Source: Cepaea nemoralis
Lineage: Eukaryota > Mollusca > Gastropoda > Stylommatophora > Helicidae
DNA length: 64,000 bases
Reading direction: 5' to 3'
Assembly (NCBI GenBank): GCA_014155875.1
Contig: JACEFZ010017892.1
Span: 62,001 to 126,000 of the forward strand
In this document: positions 21,801-29,829 of the stretch, piece after piece
Layout: each line of letters begins with the position of its first letter
Position numbering within the stretch: position 1 is the stretch's first letter
The notes under the pieces: generated by a model
Databases searched by the model: none
What the model was told of the DNA's origin: nothing
What the model saw: the letters and a program-made list of their open reading frames with translations, nothing else
Program-made: the position numbers and the translations under genes

Positions 21801-22732
21801 TCACTGACTGTAGTCTAGCAAAGTCCATCACCAAGGACACGGAGGATACAGATGCAAGAGACACGGCCGAGGAATACATACAAGAATTCAGTAAGGACAA
21901 CCTCATAATATACACAGACGGGTCCAAAAACGAACAGGGAGAGGTAGGAGCAGGGGTAGTGGTCCCAGACTGGAAGCTGAAGAGACGGTTCAAGCTAACA
22001 GACCAGACAGCAGTATGCACGGCCGAACTGGTTGACATACTGAAAGGTCTAGAGGTCGCAGCCGAAAATCCACCACTGAGACTGTGTATATTAACAGACT
22101 CCCTGTCATCAGTACAAACGCTCGGGAACTTCAATAGAGGCAACAGACCTGACATAAAAGAGGAGATACTAGCGACAGCCACTAACCTCAGGTACATGGG
22201 TTGCCAAGTCACCATCGGATGGATACCAGCACACAGGGGTATCCCGGGAAACGAACAGGCAGACAGAGCGGCGAAACGGGGATTAACCAGCACTAAACAA
22301 ATCTGCACAGGCCTAGGTAAAGTAGAAGGGAAGAATATAGTCAAAAACTACATTCTCAAGGAATGGAGGCAACAGTGGCCAGACAGCGATAAAGGCCGTC
22401 ATGCCTTCCAAGTATTGGGTGAACCCAGATTCAAGCCACAAGTCAAGACCAACATGAAAGCACCGGCAAACAGACAACTGTGGAGAATCAGATTAGGCAA
22501 TTGGAAAGACACAAGAGAGAACCCAAACTGCAGAGTCTGCCGAGAAAACAACACCATCGAACACTACTTATTAGTATGCGACAAGTACAATAGAGAGCGA
22601 AGGGACCTGAGAGATCACTTCGTCAAAATTGGGAACCCAATGACAATGACGGAGTGCCTACACATAAACAGCAACCCGGTAACACAGCGACTGGTCAGAC
22701 AATTCCTATGCAGAACAGGGAAGACCGTATAA
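18887..22732 (+). CDS. LINE-B ORF2: AP endonuclease, reverse transcriptase, RNase H
   Basis: This intact 1281-residue replicase nicks target DNA, primes cDNA synthesis on it and degrades the RNA strand. Endonuclease (about 22-245): IIQWNCRG, LQETHLKP, VGDFNCHYHTWG and NTDHLPI keep the Asn, Glu, Asp/Asn and Asp-His catalytic positions. RT (about 500-790): SYRPISLTSHLGKVME, motif A FLDLAQAYD (D617), motif B GIPQGSVISPT, motif C FADD (706-709). RNase H (about 1005-1135): YTDGS (D1011), AEL (E1047), TDSLSS (D1071), IPAHRG (H1116) and NEQADRAA (D1126), all catalytic residues present. A C-terminal zinc motif CRVCRENNTIEHYLLVC follows. The ATG at 18887 is 3 nt after the preceding stop, suggesting termination-reinitiation. 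No stop or frameshift, so it is probably catalytically competent. Confidence 0.93.
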   Translation: MEDNQRQGQTAITVEPKMDNRNVRIIQWNCRGIKSHLPDIMNQLGSQNCIYALQETHLKPDQQYRCRGFTVIRQDRTEARGGGVALLVHEQFQIMAQETFRTKNLECVSATITGNPKNLSIINVYCPRGVIEDEDTQALQTRLTSEALIVGDFNCHYHTWGATQNDRAGTKLMKFIEDNQLAVLNDGTVTRIDPRPNCQDTAIDLTIATIGLASSQWEVTEDTNTDHLPIIINTRTKPQLSANNNRPTFHFKKAKWEQFREDMNNTDMEQQEREDIDKYTERLTSNLLRIATKHIHNRNMPEYLRPGKKEPQTTKKRWHNPVAWWNDKCTAAQQNRKSALQKYQKARTEENFEEFKKLRNEANRAVKHAKEKEWKRFCQTLRPDTPTSKVWKQIKAIQGNKKTSKIPTIKSTKLAVTDQDKAKVFGDYFHEVCSNKRLGSNERQRREEMTQELKDTADENFEEHFMDADITTDEVMTALNEKSDAAAGADILNYTILKKLPNNTIKTITKLFNVIWQTGKIPRHWKTATVIPVKKLGKEPTRVESYRPISLTSHLGKVMETVINKRITFYLEKNELYSHTQSGFRANRCTMDQIIKLENHVKKGFKRGEKTLAVFLDLAQAYDQCWSEAALIKLKKVGITGRTYKYIENFLQDRSFSVRVGNEVSDTYVQENGIPQGSVISPTIFSILVNDLTEEIQDQKTGLSQFADDCAIWRSGKAAKSTREPLQKQINKITAWMDKWGFKINTNKTVSMVFSSKKKINRDKDWKIEIKGETIKRTKSTVFLGMTLDEQMNWSKHISQTLEKCKKASNLLRVIKGNGWGAHTQTMLMFYKAFIRGKLEYGSIVYDSASEANKRKLDTIQTQALNIILGAGKCTSREAMEVALGVLPLSLRRKQLTYNYWLKVAQDKNHPGYQTFSDINSKREGIPIVKLQRPAGWEAAEKMKEETELAETLKQTRRFKPTIPPWELTVPFTDCSLAKSITKDTEDTDARDTAEEYIQEFSKDNLIIYTDGSKNEQGEVGAGVVVPDWKLKRRFKLTDQTAVCTAELVDILKGLEVAAENPPLRLCILTDSLSSVQTLGNFNRGNRPDIKEEILATATNLRYMGCQVTIGWIPAHRGIPGNEQADRAAKRGLTSTKQICTGLGKVEGKNIVKNYILKEWRQQWPDSDKGRHAFQVLGEPRFKPQVKTNMKAPANRQLWRIRLGNWKDTRENPNCRVCRENNTIEHYLLVCDKYNRERRDLRDHFVKIGNPMTMTECLHINSNPVTQRLVRQFLCRTGKTV

Positions 22733-23356
22733 CCTCCCTACACTGTATATATGTATATGTATGTTTGTTTGTATTTGTTCATGTTTATATATGTTGTTAA
22801 AAAAACAAAAAACAAAACCTGGCGGGTTGAAAGGCAGGAAGGTGGGTTGGCTCTTCCGGTAGAGCACCTGAACTAGGAAGACAGGGAGACCTGGTCATCT
22901 TGTTGCCACGCCACACCCACACGCGATGAAGAAAACCGCCAAAACTCACAAGCGTAAAGGAGTTTGTAACACTGACCGGGGGGAACAACTTGAGACTTGC
23001 AATTAAATGCTCTGCCCTTGCCTACATCAAGTCCTTGTGAGGACTGGACATGACCGGGACTAGCCCCGATGAGAATAACACAAGAAACTACAAACAGTTA
23101 GCAGGGCTAACAGAGAAAAGAAGCCAAAAAACGAGAGAATGTAGGCCCAATAGGCCCAACCAAGGACCGGTCTTAACCAGGACCAGCACAAAACAAATCT
23201 ATCCGACGAACAAAGCGGAATCAATAAAACTAGCAGGAATTAGGACTAACAATCCACACAACTACGGCTATCAACAATAACCACAGCGATGAAGCAGGTT
23301 AGACGAGGCCGAATTTGGAATTTTTTTTTGGAAAAATGGCAATGGCAATGGCATGG
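22733..23356 (+). other. LINE-B 3' UTR with tRNA-like A-box segment
   Basis: Non-coding 3' UTR. It contains TG-rich 'gtatatatgtatatg', an A-rich stretch (22799-22817), and at about 22845-22912 a tRNA-like segment: 'ttggctcttccggtagagc' resembles a D-arm/A box, then an anticodon-arm-like part, and a weak B-box region. A T run and (ATGGCA)-like repeats close the element. Confidence 0.5.
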
Positions 23357-23827
23357 CAACGGTACATCCGATTGAGATGAAATTTTCTACACGTCTTCCT
23401 TTCATTCCGGTGCAACCGACTGTAATAGTTTCTTAGTGTAAAATCTTCTACTTATTTAATAACATTTACTTTTCATTTTTCATTATATAATTTCTATATA
23501 GCAGGGGGACTTCACTATAGAAAAGTTATTTCAAGGGGCATAACTTTTAATAACATTTCTATATACTTTATAGTCATATTGTTGGACTTACTTGCACTAT
23601 TGTTAAACTCTTTGTCTATAGTTATTTTCAGGCATATGAGTTATAATAAATAATGATATAATCTTTAAGGCATTTTCAAAGTTTTCATAAAAATAATGCA
23701 TAATGCATAACATTGTAACCCATCTTTTTCTGCTTAAAGAACTTATCAACTGTCATGTCGGTGATTAAAAACAGTTTTCATTAAAAATAATGAATGGTGT
23801 GTGGAAGGACATTCTTTTAAGTTACTG

Positions 23828-24400
23828 TGCGCCAGGAGCTGGGCGAAACCACGCCGGGTCAGATAGATAGATAGACAGACAGATAGTCGGGAACGGAAGC
23901 TTATTTGACTACTTATATGAATTAAATGACATGCTCCCCACCAGGGACTGGGTGAAGCCGGGTCAGACAGACAGACAGACAGTCGGGAACGGGAGAGCTT
24001 ATATGACTACGTATATGAATTAAATTAGATGCTCCCCACCAGGGACTGGGTGAAGCCGGGCCGGGACAGACAGACAGACAGACAGATAGACAGACAAACA
24101 GATAGTCGGGAACGGGAGAGCTTATATGACTACGTATATGAATTAAATGAGATGCTCCCCACCAGGGACTGGGTGAAGCCGGGCCGGATCAGACAGACAG
24201 ACAGATAGACAGACAGACAGATAGTCGGGAACGGGAGAGCTTATATGACTACTTATATGAATTAAATGAGATGCTCCCCACCAGGGACTGGGTGAAGCCG
24301 GGCCGGGTCAGCCAGACAGACAGACAGACAGACAGACAAACAAGCAGACAGACAGACTGATAGATAGATAGATCCCCTCCAGGGCCTGGGCGAAGCCGGG
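23828..24400. repeat. Helitron internal array of terminus-like units
   Basis: Four units start at 'agtcgggaacgg' 23885, 23981, 24104 and 24223 (96-123 bp). Each has 'cttata(t)gactac..tatatgaattaaat', 'gctccccaccaggg' and 'ctgggtgaagccgggccggg', followed by a (CAGA)n/(GATA)n run of variable length. A partial unit precedes (23828), and the element's real 3' end follows (24373). Each unit carries a diverged copy of the Helitron 3'-end hairpin region. Confidence 0.85.
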
Positions 24401-25895
24401 CCGGGTCAGCTAGTAATTATATATTTGGTAGGGAAACCATAGATGCTAAGCAGATAACAAAGTGAAGGACAGTGGATACTGTCGCAGGCTTTTTTTTTTT
24501 TGAAAGTCGACAAAGTTGGTGATTAATATCGACTGGAATTCTACGGAGTCTTCAATGATTATTCTGATGTGGTGAAGATGTGGTCTATGCATGACCGTTT
24601 TGGTCTGAAACCTGCTTGTTCTTCTCTGAGCCTTTATCTATAGACTTTTTCAATCTCTCAAGTAACATGCTATAAAAAAGTTTTCCTGGTACTGACAGTA
24701 GGGTGATACCACGCCAGTTATTGCAATCAGACATCGCCTTTTTTAGGCAGTTTGAAAATTACACCATCCTTCCACTGTTGTGGTGGGGATTCGTTTTGCC
24801 GGATTTCATTGATCAGCTGTAACAAACGTTGTAAGGTATTCTCATCTGCTGCTTTGAGCTTTTCTTCTCAGATGACGTCTTCATCAACAGCTTTGTTGTT
24901 CTTAAATTTTGTAATGGTTGATTTAATCTCTCTCTTGGTGAATGACTCACAGGAGGCATCTAGTTGGGGAATGGTAGTTTCTCCATCCAGGTTGGGAACA
25001 GTGTCAGGCTGCGGTCTATTTACTATTTCTTTGAAATGTTCTACCCATCGTTGCTTTTGATGTTCATCAGATAACAGTAGTTTACCTTGCTTGTCTTTAA
25101 TGGGTATGTTTGATGTAGGTGAGTGATTGCAAAAATTCAGGGATATCGAGTAATAACCATGCAGAATACAATAGGCAAGCTGCCGGAGACGTTAATTGCC
25201 AGGAAAATATCAAGCCAGCTAGAAAGCCAAGGTGTTTTGCCACCTATCCTGGGAGGGTACCGTCCAAAAAGAGAAACCTGGACCAATGCAGCAGTGTTTG
25301 CCCGTGACGTCTATGAAGGTTTCCACTCAGGCATTGACACCTTTGCTGCAGCGATCGATCTTGAGGACGCGCACAACAGAGTATCATTGGATTTCTTAAT
25401 GCTTCAGCTTCTTGAACTCAAGATAAGACCTTTCCTCCTTAGTTGGATCGCTGCAGCCCTCTTCCAACGGAAAGTAGTTTTCAGATGTTTTAGTTGGACG
25501 TCAGAACCAACAACAATATATCCTTGCCAAACACAGGAATCACCATTATCCTCGGTGCTGTTCAAAGCCTACACTGTGAAAATTAAAAGCGAGCGGGAAC
25601 TACACTGTCATATGCTGACGATGTTTTAGTGTATTGTCAGGATAGAAATCATGTTGCTGTGGAACTACAAACCGAACTCAATCGCATAAGTACTTGGTTT
25701 GTTGAAGCTAGGGCAATGGTCAACCCAACAAAGGCAACAGTGACATGGTTATCTTTGAATAACCATATTGTCAACACTCCAACACCAACTGTAAAGCTGT
25801 GTTCAGAGACTATGGAAAGGACGCAGGCAATGAATTACCTGGGGATAAGTTTTGATCGAAACCTTGCTTATAATGAGCACATAGACCAGGTGATA

Positions 25896-26531
25896 GCGCC
25901 CGTGTGTTGCCGGGGCCCATACGGGGGAGCAAAGAATAGTAACACTATTGCCTACCATGCACGTCGTAAGGGTCGACTAAGGACGCTATGGTTCCGTCGC
26001 CCTGCAACTGAGTGAGTGCGTGGTGCGACACTGTGAGCTGTGAATTTCTAATTTCAGGTGGAATGCTTTTGCATCTGTCTGCGGTAGTTTTTAGTGTGAA
26101 CCGCATGTTCCGAACGATGACGGCCGACTGTTGCTGGATTGACTGGTTTGCCTTTTCGGTTCACAAGTGCTTTTTTGGGAGACTCCTTGGAGTCGTCGCT
26201 GTAGCTACGGAGTTCGTGCTTTGTGCTACACTTTCGGTGGGTCGCCCTGCGGAAAGAGACTGAGCCATATTGGATAGAACCTGGGTCAGTGAAGTCTTTC
26301 TTGTGACTGCCGCTTCCATCGACGATGAACTGTATATTTCGTGGAGGACTTTTGTGTTGGCATTCTGGCGGCGGCACTATGCACATTGTACCTGTGTGGG
26401 CTGTTGGCTTGCCGACACTCCTGTCTGTTCCATTGTTCACATAGGGCAGTGAGGAGCATTTTGTGTGATATTCACTGGCACAGTAACGGAGCAATATGGG
26501 GATGACCCGTTGCCGTGAAGTTGGAACTGCG

Positions 26532-26598
<67 letters not shown>

Positions 26599-26691
26599 TA
26601 CCAACTAGCTAGCTAGCTAGCTAGTTGGTAAGTTAGTTAGTTAACTAACTAACTAGCTAGCTAGCTAGCTAACTAACTAACTAACTAACTA
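25896..26691 (+). mobile_element. 796-bp non-autonomous element with LINE-A-type tail
   Basis: Flanked by perfect 11-bp copies of 'accaggtgata' (25885-25895 and 26692-26702) that split LINE-A3 coding sequence. The body (25896-26530) has no convincing ORF and includes 'gcctaccatgcacgtcgtaa' and 'gtcgccctgc' twice. It ends '..actgcgactaactaac' followed by 160 bp of CTAA/CTAG repeats. Only the tail resembles LINE-A3 ('gtcgactaactaac'). Best explained as a SINE-like or 5'-UTR-derived RNA mobilised in trans by LINE-A enzymes. Confidence 0.7.
26586..26643. repeat. Perfect 58-bp palindrome in CTAA/CTAG tail
   Basis: The centre lies between 26614 and 26615: 'ttaccaactagctag' meets 'ctagctagttggtaa', and complementarity runs without mismatch from 26586 to 26643. 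Outward the repeat changes to simple CTAA. Such a sequence can extrude a cruciform. Probably made by fold-back during tail expansion. Confidence 0.95.
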
Positions 26692-27514
26692 ACCAGGTGA
26701 TAACAAAGGTCAAGCGGAGCTTGGCTGCAATGCGGGTGATGGCGGCAGCAAACTGTGAGCAACGCCATCTATGTCTTCAGTACGAGGGACTGGTCAAGTC
26801 TGTATTTGAGTATGCAATGGCGATCATTACTCTCAGCCGTAAGCAGATGGAAAGGATGGAAAGGATGGAAAGGATACAGAACGAAGCTATGCGCATTATT
26901 CTTGGATGTACAAGAGATACAGCATGCAGGGCGATGCACTACATTCTTGATTTTCCAACCATTGAAGACATAATTCAAATTTGCAGAGCACGTGCCTACC
27001 TCATAGTTAACGCAAACAGACAACATCCACTGCATAGTGAAATTAGGAAGGTGAAGGGAAGCAGGTTAAAAAGAGGAAGGTCGTGGATGGGTCAAACCTA
27101 AGACATTCTTCAACAGATGTGTTCACTTGAGGACTTAGAACCTGGCGAGGAGTGGGTACAAGTGCCCACAGATTTCTGTACGTCCTTTTCTGTTTGCATC
27201 CAACTAGACAGGAAATGCAGACAAGAAAATCCAGCTGCTGTGGAGGCGGAAATACAAGCGTTGATTTTCAAGAATTCATTAGACGGCGATGCTGTCATTT
27301 ACACAGATGGGTCGGTCGTCCAACATATGAGAAGCTTATGGACCTTTACGGCTAAGGCCGGAGGGAGAATTGTGAAGGAGTACTCTGGTGCTCTTGATGA
27401 GAACACTAGTAGCCTGGCTATAGAAGTCATGGCCTTAAGTAAAGCAATAATATGGCTCGAGACATAGACATTCACTAGGGCATGTTTCCTTATCGACTAC
27501 ATGAGCATACTCAT

Positions 27515-28165
27515 CAGTCAGTTATCAGTTGGGGTATCTTCATTGCACTCCGGACATGTCCATAGGTGCTCAGATCCTCCCCCCCCCCCTCCCCCCCAGC
27601 ATATACATCAGCGTCCGGTGGCTAATAGTGCCAGTTCTGCGTTGGTTGACGAGGTACCTCATTTTCCCGATGTACCTCTCGCGTCTGGCTGTGCCGATTC
27701 TTACTCCCAAGTCTTTCCACCTGGACAGCGATGTGGAATCACTGACGTCAAAGTCCTCTGTTCTCGCCATATCTTTGAGGACGTTAATAACATCGGCACG
27801 ATCCATGGGCTGGCCATCTACAGGGGGTGCAGAGCCAGCCAGTTTATCAGCTCGTTCATTTCCCTCGACATTTCCCGGGACGAAGATGAAGGTGACTTTA
27901 CGGACAACAGACTTCCGCAGCGACTCAGTCCACTGTCTACGTACAGATCCAGCTTCGACCTTCTGAATCATGCTCATTGAATCACTTAGTACACACACGT
28001 TGGTATAATGCTGTGATTCCAGCCACATGAAAGCCTGTGTAACTGCCATCACCTCCATCGTCATGCTGCTCGTGGTCATAGAGTTGGGCACCACTGGATT
28101 CTTGAACGGTTCGGCCCGATGAACGGGCTGTAAATGCCTACGCATTTGTAAATGTAAATGCCCAC
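27515..28165 (-). mobile_element. LINE-A4, 5'-truncated, antisense inside LINE-A3
   Basis: On the minus strand it encodes the end of a LINE-A type RNase H (MTMEVMAVTQAFMWLESQ, FIFVPGNVEGNERADKLAG) and the C-terminus (VNQRRTGTISHRTLMYML). It splits LINE-A3 between near-identical 15-bp copies of 'catgagcatactcat' (27500-27514) and 'catgagcatgctcat' (28166-28180 region). A C-rich stretch lies at 27577-27597 near its 3' end. Short RNase H frames are intact locally, but no RT is present. Confidence 0.75.
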
Positions 28166-28614
28166 GCATGAGCATGCTCATGGGGATAGAGATGGGGTCG
28201 ATCCGAAGAGAGTGGTTGCTGTCTCTGGAGCGGTCTCGGCTGACAAAGATTAGTTTCATCTTCGTGCCAGGGCATGTGGGAGTACAAGGAAATGTGCGGG
28301 CTGAGAAGCTCACAGGTAAGGCTAAGGTGGAGGGCGGACGCGTCATGTACCAGACTGACATTCTGAATGCCCTTCGAGAAGTAAGACTTGTGCGAGAACC
28401 AAGTGATAACTGTGAATCTACAACCATGGCCAGACTGTTAGAAGAGCAAATTAAAAGAGGTGTGGCCAAACAAGAACACTACGCAGGAAGCCAAAGAAGA
28501 TTGATAAACCAACACAGAACTGGTGTCGTTAGCCGCCACAGGCTGCGGGATTTGCTCAGGAGGGGATCTAAGCACTTATGGACTGAATGGTTTGATGTGC
28601 ATTGAGGATGATCT

Positions 28615-28618
28615 GTCG

Positions 28619-28685
<67 letters not shown>

Positions 28686-28733
28686 CACTCACTCACTCAC
28701 TCACTCACTCACTCACTCACTCACTCACTCACT
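28615..28733. repeat. (CTAA)n / (CTCA)n LINE-A3 tail
   Basis: About 16 CTAA repeats followed by about 12 CTCA repeats directly after the LINE-A3 3' end. The switch of register by one substitution (A to C) shows secondary expansion. Confidence 0.95.
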
Positions 28734-28734
28734 G

Positions 28735-29036
28735 TTGTTGTTGTTGTTTGTCCATCAAGAATGATTATGACCATTCATTTAATCCAGTGGGGTTGAATGT
28801 ATGGATGCCGTGAGTTATAAGATGGCTGATAAGGCTTATTTTGGCTCGAAATGTTCTTTGACAATGTGGACAAAGAATGCTTGACGTTTCTGGAGGAGGA
28901 TTTCCTGCAGTGGTTCTTCTGTCCTGCCTTTTCTTCACAGCTCTTGCAGTCCTGGTTGCCTCACACGTGACTGCACCCTTGCGTAATGAAGCGCGCCACG
29001 AATTTCGGTCTCTGGCTGCAGTCTCCCAAGCCCCCG
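28735..29036 (-). mobile_element. LINE-F1, 3' end with C2H2 finger
   Basis: The minus strand encodes AWETAARDRNSWRASLRKG and a basic stretch, then a C2H2 zinc finger CPHCQRTFRAKISLIS..H..H, and ends with 'cattcttgatggacaaac' and a (GTT/AAC)n tail at 28734-28749. The same ending occurs in LINE-F2 at 48041-48075. It is squeezed between the LINE-A3 tail and the right end of the hAT element. Confidence 0.75.
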
Positions 29037-29066
29037 GGCCGTAGCTTGGTGACCCCTGAGCTAGAA

Positions 29067-29829
29067 CGATAATAGAGAATACGCAATACATTACCACACC
29101 CCTGGCAACAGTCTTGACTGATTTGCTAAACAGCATAAACTACACGAATGAAGTACTTTAAATGTAATATTCTTCTAAACTGGGAATGTCCATCCGTAAT
29201 ATATAAAAGAATGGGACGGCGAACAAGTCAGATTAATCTGTATAAATCAATGCTTCGAAAGCGAAACAACAATGTGTGTGGCTCAAATAAGGCGTATACA
29301 GGTCAGTTCAGGAAACAGTAGTGAACATGGTTTACCTTCGTGAAAGACGTTGGGATCTCATCGCGTAATATCCAAAAGACAGCAATAGAAATACGACGAA
29401 AGGAAAGCAGCGATATAAGTAGCTCTTGGCCCCCTTGACAGGAGCCTGTTGTAAATATACTCAGGGATCAGAGAAGAGGCAACTCCTAGAGTGAATAAGG
29501 CAGCGAGTAATGCTTATTAATGTCTTAGTAAAGTAGACTGTGAACAACCATCTCCGTGTCGTGTTGTGCAAGTTCGGTTCCAGTAGTTAATGACTTTAGC
29601 CTGTATAAGATGGAAAGGCTCAAGGGTCATCAGAAGTAGAAGTCGAGATGTCTACTAGATACAGATCAAGCATCTAGAGGTACCACGAAGCGCCACTGAA
29701 CTAGCGCAGTGGTGGCGGGTCAGGAATGAGATTGTCGTCCAGTTATCCAAGGGCACATGGCCCATGAAATCTATGTGTTGCTCAATCAGGCCGTGTGTAA
29801 ACTATCAGGCGTTGCCTGACATACCATCA
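29067..29829. other. Non-coding DNA, possible LTR remnant
   Basis: Host flank of the hAT element, then sequence with LTR-like features around 29450-29600: 'tagtaaagtagactgtg', 'ccgtgtcgtgttgtgc', and then 'ggtcatcagaagtagaag', which resembles a primer-binding-site region. Ends and TSD were not found, so an LTR is only a suggestion. Confidence 0.3.

Larger units (their letters stand above)
16872..23356 (+). mobile_element. LINE-B, full-length non-LTR retrotransposon
   Basis: A 6485-bp element sits between perfect 12-bp duplications 'caacggtacatc' (16860-16871 and 23357-23368) that interrupt the Helitron. Layout: 5' UTR with about 100-bp tandem repeats, ORF1 (gag-like), a short coiled-coil ORF, ORF2 (EN-RT-RNase H), a 624-bp 3' UTR, and a tail of (ATGGCA)-like repeats (23341-23356). 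The tail and RNase H domain fit the I superfamily. It is the innermost and therefore youngest layer of the nest, and it is nearly intact. Intact TSDs and a complete 5' UTR suggest a recent full-length insertion; the only clear lesion is a stop at ORF1 codon 3. Confidence 0.9.
16798..24413 (+). mobile_element. Non-autonomous Helitron, hosting LINE-B
   Basis: The left end 'tctatatctataaaacag' starts with TC right after A16797. The right end '..ccgggtcagctag' stops before T24414. This matches Helitron rules: TC start, CTRR end, insertion between A and T, no TSD. A GC-rich imperfect hairpin 'tgggcgaagccggg' lies just inside the 3' end. Without LINE-B (16872-23356) the element is about 1.1 kb and has no Rep/helicase, so it depended on an autonomous partner. 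Its 3' third is an array of partial copies of its own terminus (23828-24400). Confidence 0.82.
16553..24419 (+). repeat. SINE-A second copy, split by a Helitron
   Basis: The head begins at 16553 with 'gtcagctccgtggctaaagg' and has a B box 'gcgttcgaagctc' (16605-16617). The body holds 'ggcaaactactgaac' and 'gctggtgttgactgcaacg', closely matching 6440-6685. The A/T-rich tail stops at 16797 and resumes at 24414. The whole is flanked by 11-bp copies of 'tatatttggta' (16542-16552 and 24420-24430) in LINE-J. Hence the SINE inserted into LINE-J and the Helitron then entered the SINE tail. Confidence 0.85.
14985..25125 (-). pseudogene. LINE-J, RTE-like, split by SINE/Helitron/LINE-B and LINE-C2
   Basis: Reading on the minus strand, 25110-24431 encodes the RT N-terminal part (LLLSDEHQKQRWVEHFKEI, LPKKGD, LREEQAGFRP). 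16541-16145 continues with MSPMLFGIAIDWVMRKC and the catalytic DLDFADDIVLLSS. 15616-14985 gives the C-terminal tail ending in RRLGLKTKD, then a short (CTAA)-type tail. The RWVEHF motif and lack of RNase H point to an RTE-like or related family. The interruption at 16553 is a SINE with its own TSD; that at 15628 is LINE-C2. A 39-bp direct duplication (16482 and 16521) predates the SINE. Frameshifts are present. It interrupts LINE-A3 inside the RT just after LPKPGK; a TSD of only about 5 bp ('gcaaa') is possible. Confidence 0.8.
14013..28735 (+). pseudogene. LINE-A3, EN-RT-RNase H LINE split by insertions
   Basis: One non-LTR retrotransposon of the RNase-H-bearing (I-superfamily-like) type can be followed through four blocks. 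At 14040-14984: endonuclease remnants (LYWNCARV, LQETRLGD) and RT fingers (SAPGPDGIRYDD, LPKPGK). At about 25126-25895: RT (GYRVITMQNTIGKL, motif A AIDLEDAHNRV, LGISFDRN). At 26703-27514: RT thumb (IILGCTRDTA) and RNase H (VIYTDGSVV). At 28166-28605: RNase H end (FIFVPGHVGVQGN) and C-terminus, stop at 28603-28605. The tail is (CTAA)n then (CTCA)n, 28615-28733. Block boundaries coincide with LINE-J, the 796-bp element and LINE-A4. Many frameshifts and stops, and large EN losses, make it inactive. Its 5' end lies in hAT transposase sequence near 14010; no TSD was established. Confidence 0.85.
10633..29058 (-). mobile_element. hAT transposon expanded by nested insertions
   Basis: The left terminus 'cagaggtcaccaaac' at 10633 and the right terminus 'gcttggtgacccctg' ending at 29058 form inverted repeats that match at nearly every position. 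They are flanked by the identical 8-bp duplication 'agctagaa' (10625-10632 and 29059-29066), the hAT hallmark. GC-rich 'gggcc' motifs lie just inside both ends. The transposase is on the minus strand (10959-14007). The 18.4-kb distance comes from later insertions: LINE-A2, and LINE-A3 with everything nested in it. LINE-F lies directly inside the right end, and the 5' part of the transposase gene (the BED zinc finger expected in this family) is missing there. A poly-G run (10739-10765) lies near the left end. Confidence 0.85.

Noticed and set aside
21583..22344. 253-residue ORF antisense to LINE-B RNase H
   Set aside because: Shadow of ORF2; no motif, and ORF2 is clearly the coding strand.
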